A stretch of DNA of 23,798 nt from Rhizobium sp. (GCA_003501385.1 DNPN01000205.1:14327-38124), one strand, 5' to 3'; positions 7,975 through 16,153 are shown, counted from the first letter of the stretch. Notes: generated by a model from the letters alone, not told the origin. Made by a program: numbers and translations.

Positions 7975-8083
7975 TACAGCATCGTGCGTTTTATCAAACG
8001 CACACAAGATGCTGTAACACTTTAAATTTGCCGCATCATTTTCCCCTTAAAGCAACTAGGCTTTAAGGGGAAAATGATGCGGC
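7975..8083. repeat. RIME-like rhizobial intergenic mosaic element (two palindromes)
   Basis: Two adjacent palindromes span 109 bases. The first has outer arms of 9 bases (7975-7983 with 8008-8016) enclosing GTGCGTTT-TATC-AAACGCAC. The second is a perfect 24-base inverted repeat, 8030-8053 with 8060-8083, around a 6-base loop. Length and two-palindrome layout match what I remember of RIME1 elements of Rhizobium, and the first palindrome is a familiar intergenic sequence in that group. It encodes nothing. The dyads are directly visible; the family name rests on memory. Confidence 0.75.
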
Positions 8084-8129
8084 GGGGTCTTGAACATCGT
8101 CAATCGCCATCACATTTACGTGTCTATTG

Positions 8130-8216
8130 GCAGTTCCGGGCCCCTCTGACGCGAGTGCCGGATACCCGTGATGTCGGAGCTGCAATCTAAAACCCTTCCG
8201 GCAAAGGAATCCGACA
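8130..8216 (+). promoter_or_regulatory. Structured leader of the TerC-family gene
   Basis: Two stems compete for the same bases. Stem A pairs 8130-8138 with 8175-8183 (9 pairs, one G-U). Stem B pairs 8172-8178 with 8210-8216 (7 pairs) and ends right at the start codon, enclosing the AAAGGA ribosome site at 8203-8208. That site can also pair locally through CCTT at 8194-8197. The geometry suits translational control. It does not match the yybP-ykoY manganese riboswitch consensus as I know it. A TTGAAC at 8090-8095 could be a -35, but no good -10 follows. Confidence 0.4.
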
Positions 8217-9203
8217 ATGGATTTTCTTTGGGTCGATTTTATGGGCAAGCCCACATGGATGTGGCTTTTCTTTATCTCAATCGTTCTCTTTCTTCTCGTT
8301 CTTGATCTTGGCCTGCTGCATAAAAACAGCAAGGAAATTGGCATGGCAGAAAGCTTTGCTTTCTCAGCCTTCTATATCACCCTCGGCACGCTGTTTGGCG
8401 GCTGGATCTGGTGGCAATCCGGTCCGCAGGCGGGATTGGAATATCTCACTGGCTTTGTGATCGAAAAAAGTCTGGCCATGGACAATATCTTTGTCATAGC
8501 CATGATTTTCAGCTTCTTCGCCATTCCCCGCGCCTATCAGCACCGCGTGTTGCTGTTTGGTATTCTGGGCGTGATCGTGCTGCGTGGCATTATGATTGGC
8601 GCTGGTGCCGCGATTGTTGAAAGCTATCACTGGGTTCTGTATTTCTTCGCGGCTTTTCTGGTGTTTACTGGCGTCAAAATGCTGCTGTCAGCCGACTCAG
8701 AATATGATGTTGCCGCCAACCCGGTGTTAAAACTGGCAAGACGCTATCTGCCCGTGACGGACAAGCTGGAAGGCGACAAATTCGTCGTGCGCAAGCAGGA
8801 TGAAGCCACCGGCAAGCTCAAAACCTATATCACGCCGCTTTTGCTGGCTTTGATTATGGTGGAGTTTGTCGATCTGGTGTTTGCGGTTGATTCTATCCCA
8901 GCGATTTTTGCCATCACCACTGACCCCTATATCGTCTACACCTCGAACATCTTCGCCATCCTTGGCCTGCGTGCGCTCTACTTTGCGCTCTCGGCCATGA
9001 TCCATCGATTCGCTTATCTCAAATACGCGCTGTCTGTGGTGCTGATCTTCATTGGTTCCAAGATTTTCGTGGCCGATATGTTGGGCATTACCAAAATCCC
9101 GCCGTTGCTCTCTCTGGGCATCACGCTGGGTATTCTGGCCGCTGGCATCGTGGGTTCGCTTTGGGCCACCCGCAAGGATGATGCCACTGCCAAGATAGAA
9201 TAG
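8217..9203 (+). CDS. TerC/Alx family integral membrane protein
   Basis: Inner-membrane protein of the TerC family; characterised relatives (Alx, MeeF/TerC types) export manganese or support metal loading of secreted enzymes. In 328 residues there are about eight to nine hydrophobic segments. The two family hallmarks are present: EKSLAMDNIFV near residue 83 and EFVDLVFAVDSIPAIFAIT near residue 222, whose acidic residues lie within the membrane. A hydrophilic loop of about 45 residues separates the halves. The ATG at 8217 follows AAAGGA by 8 bases. The gene is alone on its strand until pepT, with a hairpin at 9233-9260 between them. The leader looks structured, which would fit metal-responsive control but does not prove it. 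Tellurite resistance should not be assumed. Confidence 0.93.
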   Translation: MDFLWVDFMGKPTWMWLFFISIVLFLLVLDLGLLHKNSKEIGMAESFAFSAFYITLGTLFGGWIWWQSGPQAGLEYLTGFVIEKSLAMDNIFVIAMIFSFFAIPRAYQHRVLLFGILGVIVLRGIMIGAGAAIVESYHWVLYFFAAFLVFTGVKMLLSADSEYDVAANPVLKLARRYLPVTDKLEGDKFVVRKQDEATGKLKTYITPLLLALIMVEFVDLVFAVDSIPAIFAITTDPYIVYTSNIFAILGLRALYFALSAMIHRFAYLKYALSVVLIFIGSKIFVADMLGITKIPPLLSLGITLGILAAGIVGSLWATRKDDATAKIE

Positions 9204-9232
9204 CGGGCAAGATCGAATAATTGATGCCATCT

Positions 9233-9260
9233 TCCGCCGTGGTGCATTCACCACGGCGGA
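9233..9260 (+). terminator. Strong hairpin after the TerC-family gene
   Basis: A perfect 12-base inverted repeat (9233-9244 with 9249-9260) around a CATT loop, 30 bases after the stop codon. No run of T follows, so it may act as an mRNA 3' end stabiliser or a factor-dependent stop rather than a classic intrinsic terminator. Confidence 0.5.
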
Positions 9261-9305
9261 GAACAGGTTTATAGCTGCCAGATCGATGAAAATTGGAATG
9301 CACCT

Positions 9306-10541
9306 ATGACCGATACCGTTCTCGCCCGCCTGCTGCGCTATGTGGTGATTGACACCCAATCCGACCCTGAAAGCACGGCCCAGCCCTCCACGGAAAAGCA
9401 AAAGGACCTGAGCCGCCTGCTGGCCAAGGAACTTCAGGATATGGGCCTCGTTGACGCCCATATGGATGAGCACGGCAATGTCTATGCCACCATTCCAGCC
9501 AATGTGGATAAGCCCGTTCCAGCCATCTGCTTTTGCTCGCATGTGGATACGGCACCGGATTTTACCGGCACCAACGTGAAGCCGCAGGTGGTGAAGAATT
9601 ATCAAGGTGGCGATCTAGTTTTGCCCGGCGATCCTAATCAGATCATCCGCGTCAGCAACAATCCTGAACTGAACAATCAGATCGGCAAAGACATTGTCAC
9701 CACCGATGGCACGACGCTGCTGGGTGCTGATGACAAGGCGGGCGTTGCCGAGATCATGACGGCGGCGCAGTTCATTCTAGACAATCCGCAGATCAAGCAT
9801 GGTGCCATCAAAATTCTCTTCACCACGGATGAAGAGATTGGCCGAGGTGCCGACAAGGTTGATCTGAAAAAACTGGGTGCCGAATTCGGCTACACCATGG
9901 ATGGCAGCACGGTTGGCGAAATCGAGAACGAAACCTTCTCGGCCGATGGCGTGGACATCACCATTACCGGCGTTGCCATCCATCCCGGCACCGCTTTGGG
10001 CCGGATGGAAAATGCCATCAAGATCGCAAGCGCCATCATTGCCCGCTTGCCCAAAGATCAGACGCCGGAAACCACCGAGGGCCGTCAGGGCTTTATCCAC
10101 CCCACCGACATCAGCGGCTCGATGGATGAAGCGCACTTGAAATTCATCATCCGCGATTTTGTGGATGAAGGTCTGGCGCAGAAAGAAGCGCTGCTGGAAG
10201 AGATCACCCGCGATGTGATGCGTGATTACCCTGGCTCCAGCTACAACTTCAAGGTCAAGAAACAATACCGCAACATGAAAGTGGTGCTGGATCAACACCC
10301 GATGGTGATGAGCAACCTCGAAGAAGCTGTGCGCCGCGTTGGCCTTGCGCCCAAGCTCCACAGCATTCGCGGCGGCACAGATGGCTCACGCCTGTCGTTC
10401 ATGGGCCTGCCCTGCCCCAATATCTACACCGGCGGCCATGCCTATCACTCTCCGCTGGAATGGATCAGCGTGCAGGATATGGAAATGTCGGTGAAGACCA
10501 TTGTTGAGCTGGTGAAGGTTTGGGAAGAGCGGGCGAATTAA
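9306..10541 (+). CDS. pepT: Peptidase T (tripeptide aminopeptidase)
   Basis: Zinc-dependent cytoplasmic aminopeptidase of the M20 family that removes the N-terminal residue of tripeptides. All di-zinc ligand regions are visible in 411 residues: HVDT with His79 and Asp81, GADDKAG with Asp142, the catalytic glutamate pair at 176-177 in TDEEIGRGA, and the C-terminal GGTDGSRLSFMGLPCPN and GGHAYHSPLEW blocks. Length equals that of well-known PepT proteins. The ATG at 9306 has only a weak GGAA ribosome site. A methyltransferase gene starts 32 bases downstream on the same strand and may be co-transcribed. Confidence 0.96.
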   Translation: MTDTVLARLLRYVVIDTQSDPESTAQPSTEKQKDLSRLLAKELQDMGLVDAHMDEHGNVYATIPANVDKPVPAICFCSHVDTAPDFTGTNVKPQVVKNYQGGDLVLPGDPNQIIRVSNNPELNNQIGKDIVTTDGTTLLGADDKAGVAEIMTAAQFILDNPQIKHGAIKILFTTDEEIGRGADKVDLKKLGAEFGYTMDGSTVGEIENETFSADGVDITITGVAIHPGTALGRMENAIKIASAIIARLPKDQTPETTEGRQGFIHPTDISGSMDEAHLKFIIRDFVDEGLAQKEALLEEITRDVMRDYPGSSYNFKVKKQYRNMKVVLDQHPMVMSNLEEAVRRVGLAPKLHSIRGGTDGSRLSFMGLPCPNIYTGGHAYHSPLEWISVQDMEMSVKTIVELVKVWEERAN

Positions 10542-10573
10542 GCCCGCACAAAGAGGATTGACGGTAAGCCGAA

Positions 10574-11158
10574 ATGAACAACAAGACATTGGCATTTTAT
10601 GCCGCTAATGCAGCAGAATATGTTTCACACGGCACCGTTAATCCACGTTTGAACAGCTTTCTCGAACGCTTGCCGCACGGTGGCACGATTCTGGAATTGG
10701 GTACAGGCAGCGGCGTTGATGCGAAAGCAATGCTGAATGCGGGCTTTCGCGTCGATGCCACGGACGGTTCCGGCGAACTGGCGCAGGAGGCCGAAAAATT
10801 GCTGGGGCAGCCTGTTCGCCAGATGTTGTTCACCGAGCTAAAGGCAGAAAAAATCTATGACGGTATTTATGCCAATGCTTCGCTTCTGCATGCACCACGC
10901 ACGGACCTCCCGGATATTATCAGCCGAATCCATCGCTCTCTGAAAATTGGCGGATATGTGTGGGCCAGCTTCAAAGGCGGGCAGCAAGAAGGGCTGGATG
11001 GGCTTGGCCGCTATTATAATTACCTCAGCGAGAGCGAACTCAATCAGCTCTGGTCGAGCAACGGCCAATGGGCAAGTTTAGAGCATGAACGCTGGCTCGG
11101 GTCCGGTTACGATAAACTGCCAACTGAATGGCATTGCATCATTGCAAGACGCCAGTAG
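10574..11158 (+). CDS. Class I SAM-dependent methyltransferase
   Basis: Soluble 194-residue protein with a compact Rossmann-type methyltransferase fold. Motif I is LELGTGSG at 40-47, and an acidic Asp65 follows strand 2 (VDATDGS). An ANASLLHAP segment occupies the motif II-III position, followed by LKIGGYVWASFKGG. Methyl transfer from S-adenosylmethionine is well supported; the acceptor is unknown. It resembles small UbiE/TehB-like domain proteins, but no substrate-specific motif is visible. It starts 32 bases after pepT and ends 2 bases before the stop of a convergent hydrolase gene, with no hairpin between them, so transcripts from both sides probably overlap. Confidence 0.88.
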   Translation: MNNKTLAFYAANAAEYVSHGTVNPRLNSFLERLPHGGTILELGTGSGVDAKAMLNAGFRVDATDGSGELAQEAEKLLGQPVRQMLFTELKAEKIYDGIYANASLLHAPRTDLPDIISRIHRSLKIGGYVWASFKGGQQEGLDGLGRYYNYLSESELNQLWSSNGQWASLEHERWLGSGYDKLPTEWHCIIARRQ

Positions 11159-11160
11159 CT

Positions 11161-12081
11161 TTACAGAAGTTGATGCTGATGCATCCACGCTTCAAGAGCC
11201 GGGGTCCAGACCACCGGCTCTTGTTTTTTGCCACCCATGGCAAAGCCGTGGCCGCCCGTTTGCAATGGGATCAGCTCAACCGGAACGCCTGCTTTTTCCA
11301 ACGCCGCCTGCATGATAAGCGAATTGTTGAAATCAGCCACCGGGTCATCCTTGGCGTGAACCAGCAGAAATGGCGGATCATTGGGTTTGACGCCGGTTTC
11401 CACTGACCATTTCGCCACGGATTCTGGGCTTGGTTTGCGGCCCACCAATTTCATCCGCGTCCACGTGTGATCATAGGGGGATTGGAGCGCAATGACCGGA
11501 TAGGCCAGCACCGAAAAATCCGGCCTTGCCGACAGGCTGTCCGTGGCATCCACTGGCTGATAGCTGGCCTCATCAAACCGGGTTGAGAGCATGCCCATCA
11601 AATGACCGCCTGCGGAAAAACCCATGCAGCCGATTTTTGTGTTATCAAGGCCAAGGCTGGCCGCCTGGGCGCGAATGAGGCGCAAGGCGCGTTGGGCGTC
11701 TTGCAAGGGAGCAAGCGGCCCAACAATCCATCCCTCGCCGGGCAGGCGATAGGTGAGAATAAAGGCGATGACGCCGCGCTCAGTCAGCCATTTGGCGGCA
11801 GCCTCGCCTTCGTGTTTTTCAGAGATGAATCGATAGCCACCGCCCGCAGCAATCAAGACCGCTGTGCCGTTTGGCCGATCTGGCCGCACCATTCGTAATG
11901 TGGGGATTGCAACGCTAGTGACCCAGCCATGGTGATCGACCACGGGGCCTGTTTCCGGCCCACCGCCGCCCGGTGGCTCTGCGGGCCAAAGGGGGGTGGC
12001 ATCCGTCGAGAGTGGATTGGCCAAAGCATCCATAAAAGGGCTTACCGCCAGAAAAGTCATAAATACCCGTCGTCCAAACAT
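11161..12081 (-). CDS. Alpha/beta hydrolase, probably exported esterase
   Basis: Predicted serine esterase of the alpha/beta hydrolase fold, related to the acetyl-xylan-esterase/BD-FAE type. In 306 residues the nucleophile is Ser156 in GFSAGGH, the acid is Asp245 or Asp246 in HAKDDP, and the base is His278 in GGHGFAMG. AAGGGYRF near 78-84 replaces the usual HGGG oxyanion loop. The N-terminus (RR, a hydrophobic stretch, then ALA-N at about residues 19-22) looks like a signal peptide, so periplasmic action is likely. The natural substrate is unknown. It lies 43 bases downstream of the HerA-like ATPase gene on the same strand and may share its transcript, without an obvious functional link. Confidence 0.87.
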   Translation of the reverse strand: MFGRRVFMTFLAVSPFMDALANPLSTDATPLWPAEPPGGGGPETGPVVDHHGWVTSVAIPTLRMVRPDRPNGTAVLIAAGGGYRFISEKHEGEAAAKWLTERGVIAFILTYRLPGEGWIVGPLAPLQDAQRALRLIRAQAASLGLDNTKIGCMGFSAGGHLMGMLSTRFDEASYQPVDATDSLSARPDFSVLAYPVIALQSPYDHTWTRMKLVGRKPSPESVAKWSVETGVKPNDPPFLLVHAKDDPVADFNNSLIMQAALEKAGVPVELIPLQTGGHGFAMGGKKQEPVVWTPALEAWMHQHQLL

Positions 12082-12124
12082 TCTATGTCACACTTTCAAA
12101 CCCGAAACCGTGTGACTACACCAT

Positions 12125-13651
12125 CTATTCGGCAGCACTACGACCATCGGCAAGATCATCATCACTGCCGTTTGCATCGCCGGGTTGGGTCTCGGCCTCC
12201 AGATCCGGGAAGGCAACAATGCGCTTGCCGGAAAAATCGGTGTGGACCACCACCAGCCCCTGCTCTTCGAAATAGCCCAGCAGACGCCGTGCGCGGCGGG
12301 CGGAATGGGTGCCGTAGGCGCGGGCAATGCGGAGATCGGATGGGCATGGCTCGGCACGAAGGGCTGCCTTGGCCATCAGCAAAAACACGCCTTGCAGATC
12401 ATCCGAAACGCGCATCGACAGCGACAGGGCGGTCTGCCAGCCTTCGGAGGCTGCAGTTTCTTCATCCACGCCTGCGCGGGTCACAGCCACACGGCGGCGG
12501 AATTCTCCCATGGGCATGGGTGGACCACCCACGCGGCGCATGCGGGCACGCACCAGAAATTCCTGATAGAGCACCGCGTCGGTGCGATAGGCGGCCTGCG
12601 GATCATCAAGGATTTCGGCCAGCACCGCTGCCATCCGCTCTTCGCGGTCTTCCGGTGTCATTTCCGGCTGCGATGGGCGCGCTGGTGTAGCTTCTTCGCT
12701 CATCACCGGCGTGGCGCGGGAAAGCTCTGCCAGAATATCCGTAGTGGGGCGTGGTGCTGGCACAACACGCCGTGTCAGAGGCCGGGTAAATTCTTCAGGG
12801 TCGGGCGTGAAAATCAGATCTTCCACATCCTGCGGCGCGTTCGGCAGCGGCATCAGCTTGGGGCTGGATGAGCGGGCCGAGGTTTCCACATCGCCAATGA
12901 TAATCGGCAGCGGACGGCGCGACAATGCGGGGCCAAGGGCTACAAAATTACCGCGTTTCAAATCTCGAAACATCTCGGCCTGACGGCGATCCATGCCAAG
13001 CAGGTCGGCGGCGCGGGCCATGTCGATGTCAAGAAAGGTACGGCCCATCAGGAAGTTCGAGGCTTCGGCCGCCACGTTTTTGGCAAGCTTTGCAAGGCGC
13101 TGGGTGGCAATCACACCAGCAAGACCGCGTTTACGGCCACGGCACATCAGGTTGGTCATCGCGCCAAGCGACAGTTTGCGCGCCTCTTCCGACACGTCAC
13201 CGCCAACGGCGGGGGCAAACATCTGTGCCTCATCGACCACCACCAGCACGGGGTACCAATATTCGCGCTCGGCATCAAACAGGCCGTTGAGAAAAATACC
13301 AGCGGCGCGCATCTGCTGCTCAACATCCAGCCCTTCCAGCGTCAAAACGCAAGACACGCGATGCTGGCGAATACGGTTGGCAATGCCGATCAGTTCGGCA
13401 TCGCTGCGCTCTCCATCAACAACCAGATGGCCGTATTTATCGGAGAGCGTGACGAAATCGCCTTCGGGATCAATGATGATCTGCTGCACCCACTGCGCCG
13501 ATTGTTCCAGCAACCGCCGCAGCAAATGCGACTTGCCGGAGCCGGAATTGCCCTGCACCAAAAGGCGCGTTGCCAGCAATTCCTCGATATCGAGCTTGGC
13601 GGGTTGGCCACCCGACACTGTTCCCATATCGATTCCGACCTGCAACGTCAT
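12125..13651 (-). CDS. HerA-like (DUF87) ATP-binding protein
   Basis: Large P-loop ATPase of the HerA/FtsK superfamily. Using the ATG at 13651 the protein has 508 residues. Walker A is GNSGSGKS at 34-41, Walker B is VLVVVDEAQ with Asp140-Glu141, and a QRLAKLAKNVAAEASNFL sensor-like segment follows. A proline- and acid-rich linker (about 260-345) leads to a C-terminal part that looks like a winged helix around 430-485. The frame is open to a TTG at 13732, but that extension would be encoded by a palindrome and looks non-coding; GAGG lies 3 bases before the chosen ATG. Archaeal HerA works with the nuclease NurA, but no nuclease gene is next to it here, so the role in DNA processing is open. Confidence 0.85.
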   Translation of the reverse strand: MTLQVGIDMGTVSGGQPAKLDIEELLATRLLVQGNSGSGKSHLLRRLLEQSAQWVQQIIIDPEGDFVTLSDKYGHLVVDGERSDAELIGIANRIRQHRVSCVLTLEGLDVEQQMRAAGIFLNGLFDAEREYWYPVLVVVDEAQMFAPAVGGDVSEEARKLSLGAMTNLMCRGRKRGLAGVIATQRLAKLAKNVAAEASNFLMGRTFLDIDMARAADLLGMDRRQAEMFRDLKRGNFVALGPALSRRPLPIIIGDVETSARSSSPKLMPLPNAPQDVEDLIFTPDPEEFTRPLTRRVVPAPRPTTDILAELSRATPVMSEEATPARPSQPEMTPEDREERMAAVLAEILDDPQAAYRTDAVLYQEFLVRARMRRVGGPPMPMGEFRRRVAVTRAGVDEETAASEGWQTALSLSMRVSDDLQGVFLLMAKAALRAEPCPSDLRIARAYGTHSARRARRLLGYFEEQGLVVVHTDFSGKRIVAFPDLEAETQPGDANGSDDDLADGRSAAE

Positions 13652-13700
13652 AACCCTCGTGATAGCTGGAAAATGGGCGTATGCCCGATCAAGCCTGATC

Positions 13701-13747
13701 ACATAGATCATTTCATTGTTCCAAGGAAACAATGAAATGATCTATGT
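13701..13747. repeat. Perfect 20-bp inverted repeat upstream of the HerA-like gene
   Basis: Arms 13701-13720 and 13728-13747 are exact reverse complements around a 7-base loop, 49 bases upstream of the proposed ATG. No T-run flanks it, so it is not an intrinsic terminator. It may be an operator, a 5' leader hairpin or part of a repeat element. Confidence 0.7.
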
Positions 13748-13759
13748 CCCAGCTTTGTC

Positions 13760-13803
13760 GCATTTCCGGACACAAAACCGCTGCGCACTTTTGCTGGAAA
13801 TGC
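13760..13803. repeat. Short REP-like rhizobial palindrome
   Basis: GCATTTCC at 13760-13767 pairs with GGAAATGC at 13796-13803, enclosing an AAAACCGCTGCGCACTTTT core. I recognise this core from memory as a very common dispersed intergenic repeat in Rhizobium and Agrobacterium genomes (RIME2/REP size class). It fills most of the gap between the HerA-like gene and the CBS-domain gene. Confidence 0.55.
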
Positions 13804-13882
13804 TGTAACAGAAAATGAAAGGCTTGCGTGGGTCTTGTTGGCAAAACCCACAGGCAATCTCAAACCCAATCTATCAGGCCAA

Positions 13883-15205
13883 TCAATCCGGATCAGACAA
13901 CGGCACCGGAGAAACCAGAATTTTATCAATTCGGCGACCATCCAGATCGATCACTTCGAACTTCCAGCCGTTTTTGACAAAGCTTTCACCCAAGGATGGA
14001 ATGCGCTTCAGCTCATCCAGCACAAAACCGGCCACGGTGGTGAAATCGGGGTCATCATCCACCGGCACGCGGATATGCTCAACAAATTCATCAATCGGTG
14101 TCCAGCCTGCCACGAGGTAGGAGCCATCTTCACGCATCAGCAGCGCTGGCTCTTCCTCGCCATCTTCCTGATAGGCTCCCGTGATGGCTTCGAGAATATC
14201 GCCAGAGGTGATGATGCCTTCAAAATGGCCGTACTCGTCATAGACCAACACCATATGCTGGCTGGTCTTGCGGATGGACTGGATAATGTCAATAGCGCCA
14301 GCCAAGTCAGAGACAATCGGCACGTCCTGTGTCAGCTCACGAATATCAATGTCAGCGCCACGGGCCAGAGCATCGTAAAAATTCTTCACCGGCATCACGC
14401 CGATGATTTCATCGGAATTGCCATTGCGCACTGGCATGCGGGAATGCTGGCTCTCATTGAGCTTTTCGCGGATTTCATCCACGGTATCGTCTACGCCAAT
14501 GGTGTCCACGTCGCGGCGCGGTGTCATCAGGCCACGAGCGGTGCGGTCGGCAAGGCGCATGACGCCGGAAATCATCTGTGATTCTTCCGAATCGATCACG
14601 CCCGCGCTTTGGGCTTCCGCCAGAACCGTCTTGATCTCTTCATCCGTAACAGTGCCGTTCGAGCTGCCCTTTTGGCCCAACAGCGCCAGAACGGCGCGGC
14701 CTGAGCCATCCAGCAACCACACTAGCGGCGCGCAGACCTTAGACAAGACCACCATGGTTCCAGCCATACGGGCCGCTACCAGTTCCGGGTTGCGCAGGGC
14801 GATCTGCTTTGGCACCAGTTCTCCAACGATCAGGGAGAGATAGGTGATGAGCACAACAACAGAGCCAACACCCAAAGCGCTGGCCAGCGGCTCTGTCATG
14901 CCTTGCGCAGCCAACCATTGCGTGAAGCGCGCGCCCAGCGTTGCACCGGAAAATGCACCCGACAGAACGCCAACAAGGGTAATACCAATTTGCACTGTGG
15001 AGATAAAACGTCCGGGGTTTTCACCAAGGACTAACGCCACAGCGGCCCCTCGATGCCCAGCCTCCGCAAGAACCTTAAGGCGGGCGGAGCGGGCGGAAAC
15101 AACCGCAAGCTCGGACATTGACAATACGCCGTTCAACAAAGTCAGAAGGGCGACAATAACAATTTCGGCGATCAAGCTGTTTAAAATCTCATAGGAGCCA
15201 CACAA
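13883..15205 (-). CDS. Hemolysin-family protein: CNNM (DUF21), CBS pair, CorC/HlyC domain
   Basis: Membrane protein of the CorC/TlyC/YhdP type, thought to act in magnesium or cobalt efflux or other transport; the hemolysin name is historical. Domains in up to 440 residues: a CNNM/DUF21 membrane domain with about four helices (10-195, including LLTLLNGVLSMSELAVVSARSARLK), two CBS domains (about 215-340, MTPRRDVDTIGVDD to VYDEYGHFEGIITSGDILEAITG), and a CorC/HlyC domain (about 355-435). The start is uncertain: no in-frame ATG precedes the first helix. TTG at 15205 and TTG at 15175 are the candidates, and neither has a good ribosome site. Poor initiation signals suggest low expression. The gene stands alone between murI and the HerA-like gene. 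Confidence 0.9.
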   Translation of the reverse strand: MCGSYEILNSLIAEIVIVALLTLLNGVLSMSELAVVSARSARLKVLAEAGHRGAAVALVLGENPGRFISTVQIGITLVGVLSGAFSGATLGARFTQWLAAQGMTEPLASALGVGSVVVLITYLSLIVGELVPKQIALRNPELVAARMAGTMVVLSKVCAPLVWLLDGSGRAVLALLGQKGSSNGTVTDEEIKTVLAEAQSAGVIDSEESQMISGVMRLADRTARGLMTPRRDVDTIGVDDTVDEIREKLNESQHSRMPVRNGNSDEIIGVMPVKNFYDALARGADIDIRELTQDVPIVSDLAGAIDIIQSIRKTSQHMVLVYDEYGHFEGIITSGDILEAITGAYQEDGEEEPALLMREDGSYLVAGWTPIDEFVEHIRVPVDDDPDFTTVAGFVLDELKRIPSLGESFVKNGWKFEVIDLDGRRIDKILVSPVPLSDPD

Positions 15206-15322
15206 AGGCGGCGGGGGTTAAGCTTTAACACAATTCACGCCCGCAATCCAAATGCAGATATGCACTTTCACAGGGGGAATCCGCCATTGCGACAGAAAAT
15301 TCCGGGCGAAGACCGCAAAATC

Positions 15323-16153
15323 CTATACTTTTATGGGGGTGCCTGCACGATCTTGCATGGAAAGCCCAAAGCCTTGCAACAGTCGGCGTGTGGCAAAATC
15401 AGGCCGACCGGAGGTAAACACGGCAAAATCGGTACCCTCACCTTGAGTTTCAACCTCAATCATCGGCACCAGTCGCCTCGCCTGACGGGCAATGGCTTCC
15501 GCAGGGTCAAGCCAATCCACAGGCCAAGGAGCAAGCTTGCGGAACCTGTTGGCAAGAAACGGATAATGGGTGCAGGCCAGCACGACAATATCGGTTCTTG
15601 TGCCCTCCTCCGTGATAAAACACGGTGAAATTTCCGCCATCAAGTCTTCATCCGAAACCTGCTCGCCACGAATATAGGCTTCGGCCAAACTGGCCAGATG
15701 TTTCGATCCCACCAGATTGACCTGACACTGGCTGGCAAATGATTGAATGAGATCAAGGGTATAGGCACGCTTAACCGAACCAGGCGTTGCCAGCACTGAG
15801 ATCAGGCCGGAGCGAGTGCGCTCGGCCGCTGGCTTGATGGCCGGAACAGTGCCCACAAACCGCCGATCGGGAAAAGCTGCCCGAAGGTCGGCCCCCACCA
15901 GCGTAAACGCAGTGTTACAGGCAATGATCACCACTTCGGGATCATAGGCAGACAAAAGATTGCCAAACAGATCGATGATCCGTGCGCGAAGCGGCTCCTC
16001 CTCCCAATCGCCATAGGGAAAGCCTGCATCATCGGCCACATAGATAAAGCCGCGCTCCGGCATCAGCACCCGCGCTTCACGCAGCACTGTGAGGCCACCG
16101 ATGCCGGAATCAAACACCAGAACCGGTTTCAGATCAGATGTCATGCCCGTCAT
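15323..16153 (-). CDS. murI: Glutamate racemase
   Basis: Cytoplasmic, cofactor-independent racemase that makes D-glutamate for peptidoglycan. With the start at 16153 the protein has 276 residues. FDSGIGG (Asp15-Ser16), CNTA with Cys79 and ACTHYPF with Cys194 give the aspartate/serine and two-cysteine acid-base pair that define the family. The frame is open to 16189, but GGAGGGG at a proper distance from the ATG at 16153 decides the start; the ATG at 16144 remains possible. The gene overlaps the end of trmJ by 20 bases, so the ribosome site lies inside trmJ and translation is probably coupled. Confidence 0.95.
   Translation of the reverse strand: MTGMTSDLKPVLVFDSGIGGLTVLREARVLMPERGFIYVADDAGFPYGDWEEEPLRARIIDLFGNLLSAYDPEVVIIACNTAFTLVGADLRAAFPDRRFVGTVPAIKPAAERTRSGLISVLATPGSVKRAYTLDLIQSFASQCQVNLVGSKHLASLAEAYIRGEQVSDEDLMAEISPCFITEEGTRTDIVVLACTHYPFLANRFRKLAPWPVDWLDPAEAIARQARRLVPMIEVETQGEGTDFAVFTSGRPDFATRRLLQGFGLSMQDRAGTPIKV

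Noticed and set aside
8084..8216. yybP-ykoY manganese riboswitch before the TerC-family gene
   Set aside because: The conserved bulge sequences of that riboswitch, as I know them, are not seen; only an unassigned alternative-stem leader is supported.
8727..9605. A 292-codon minus-strand frame across the TerC-family and pepT genes
   Set aside because: It spans two well-supported genes and their intergenic hairpin in antisense and has no recognisable domain.
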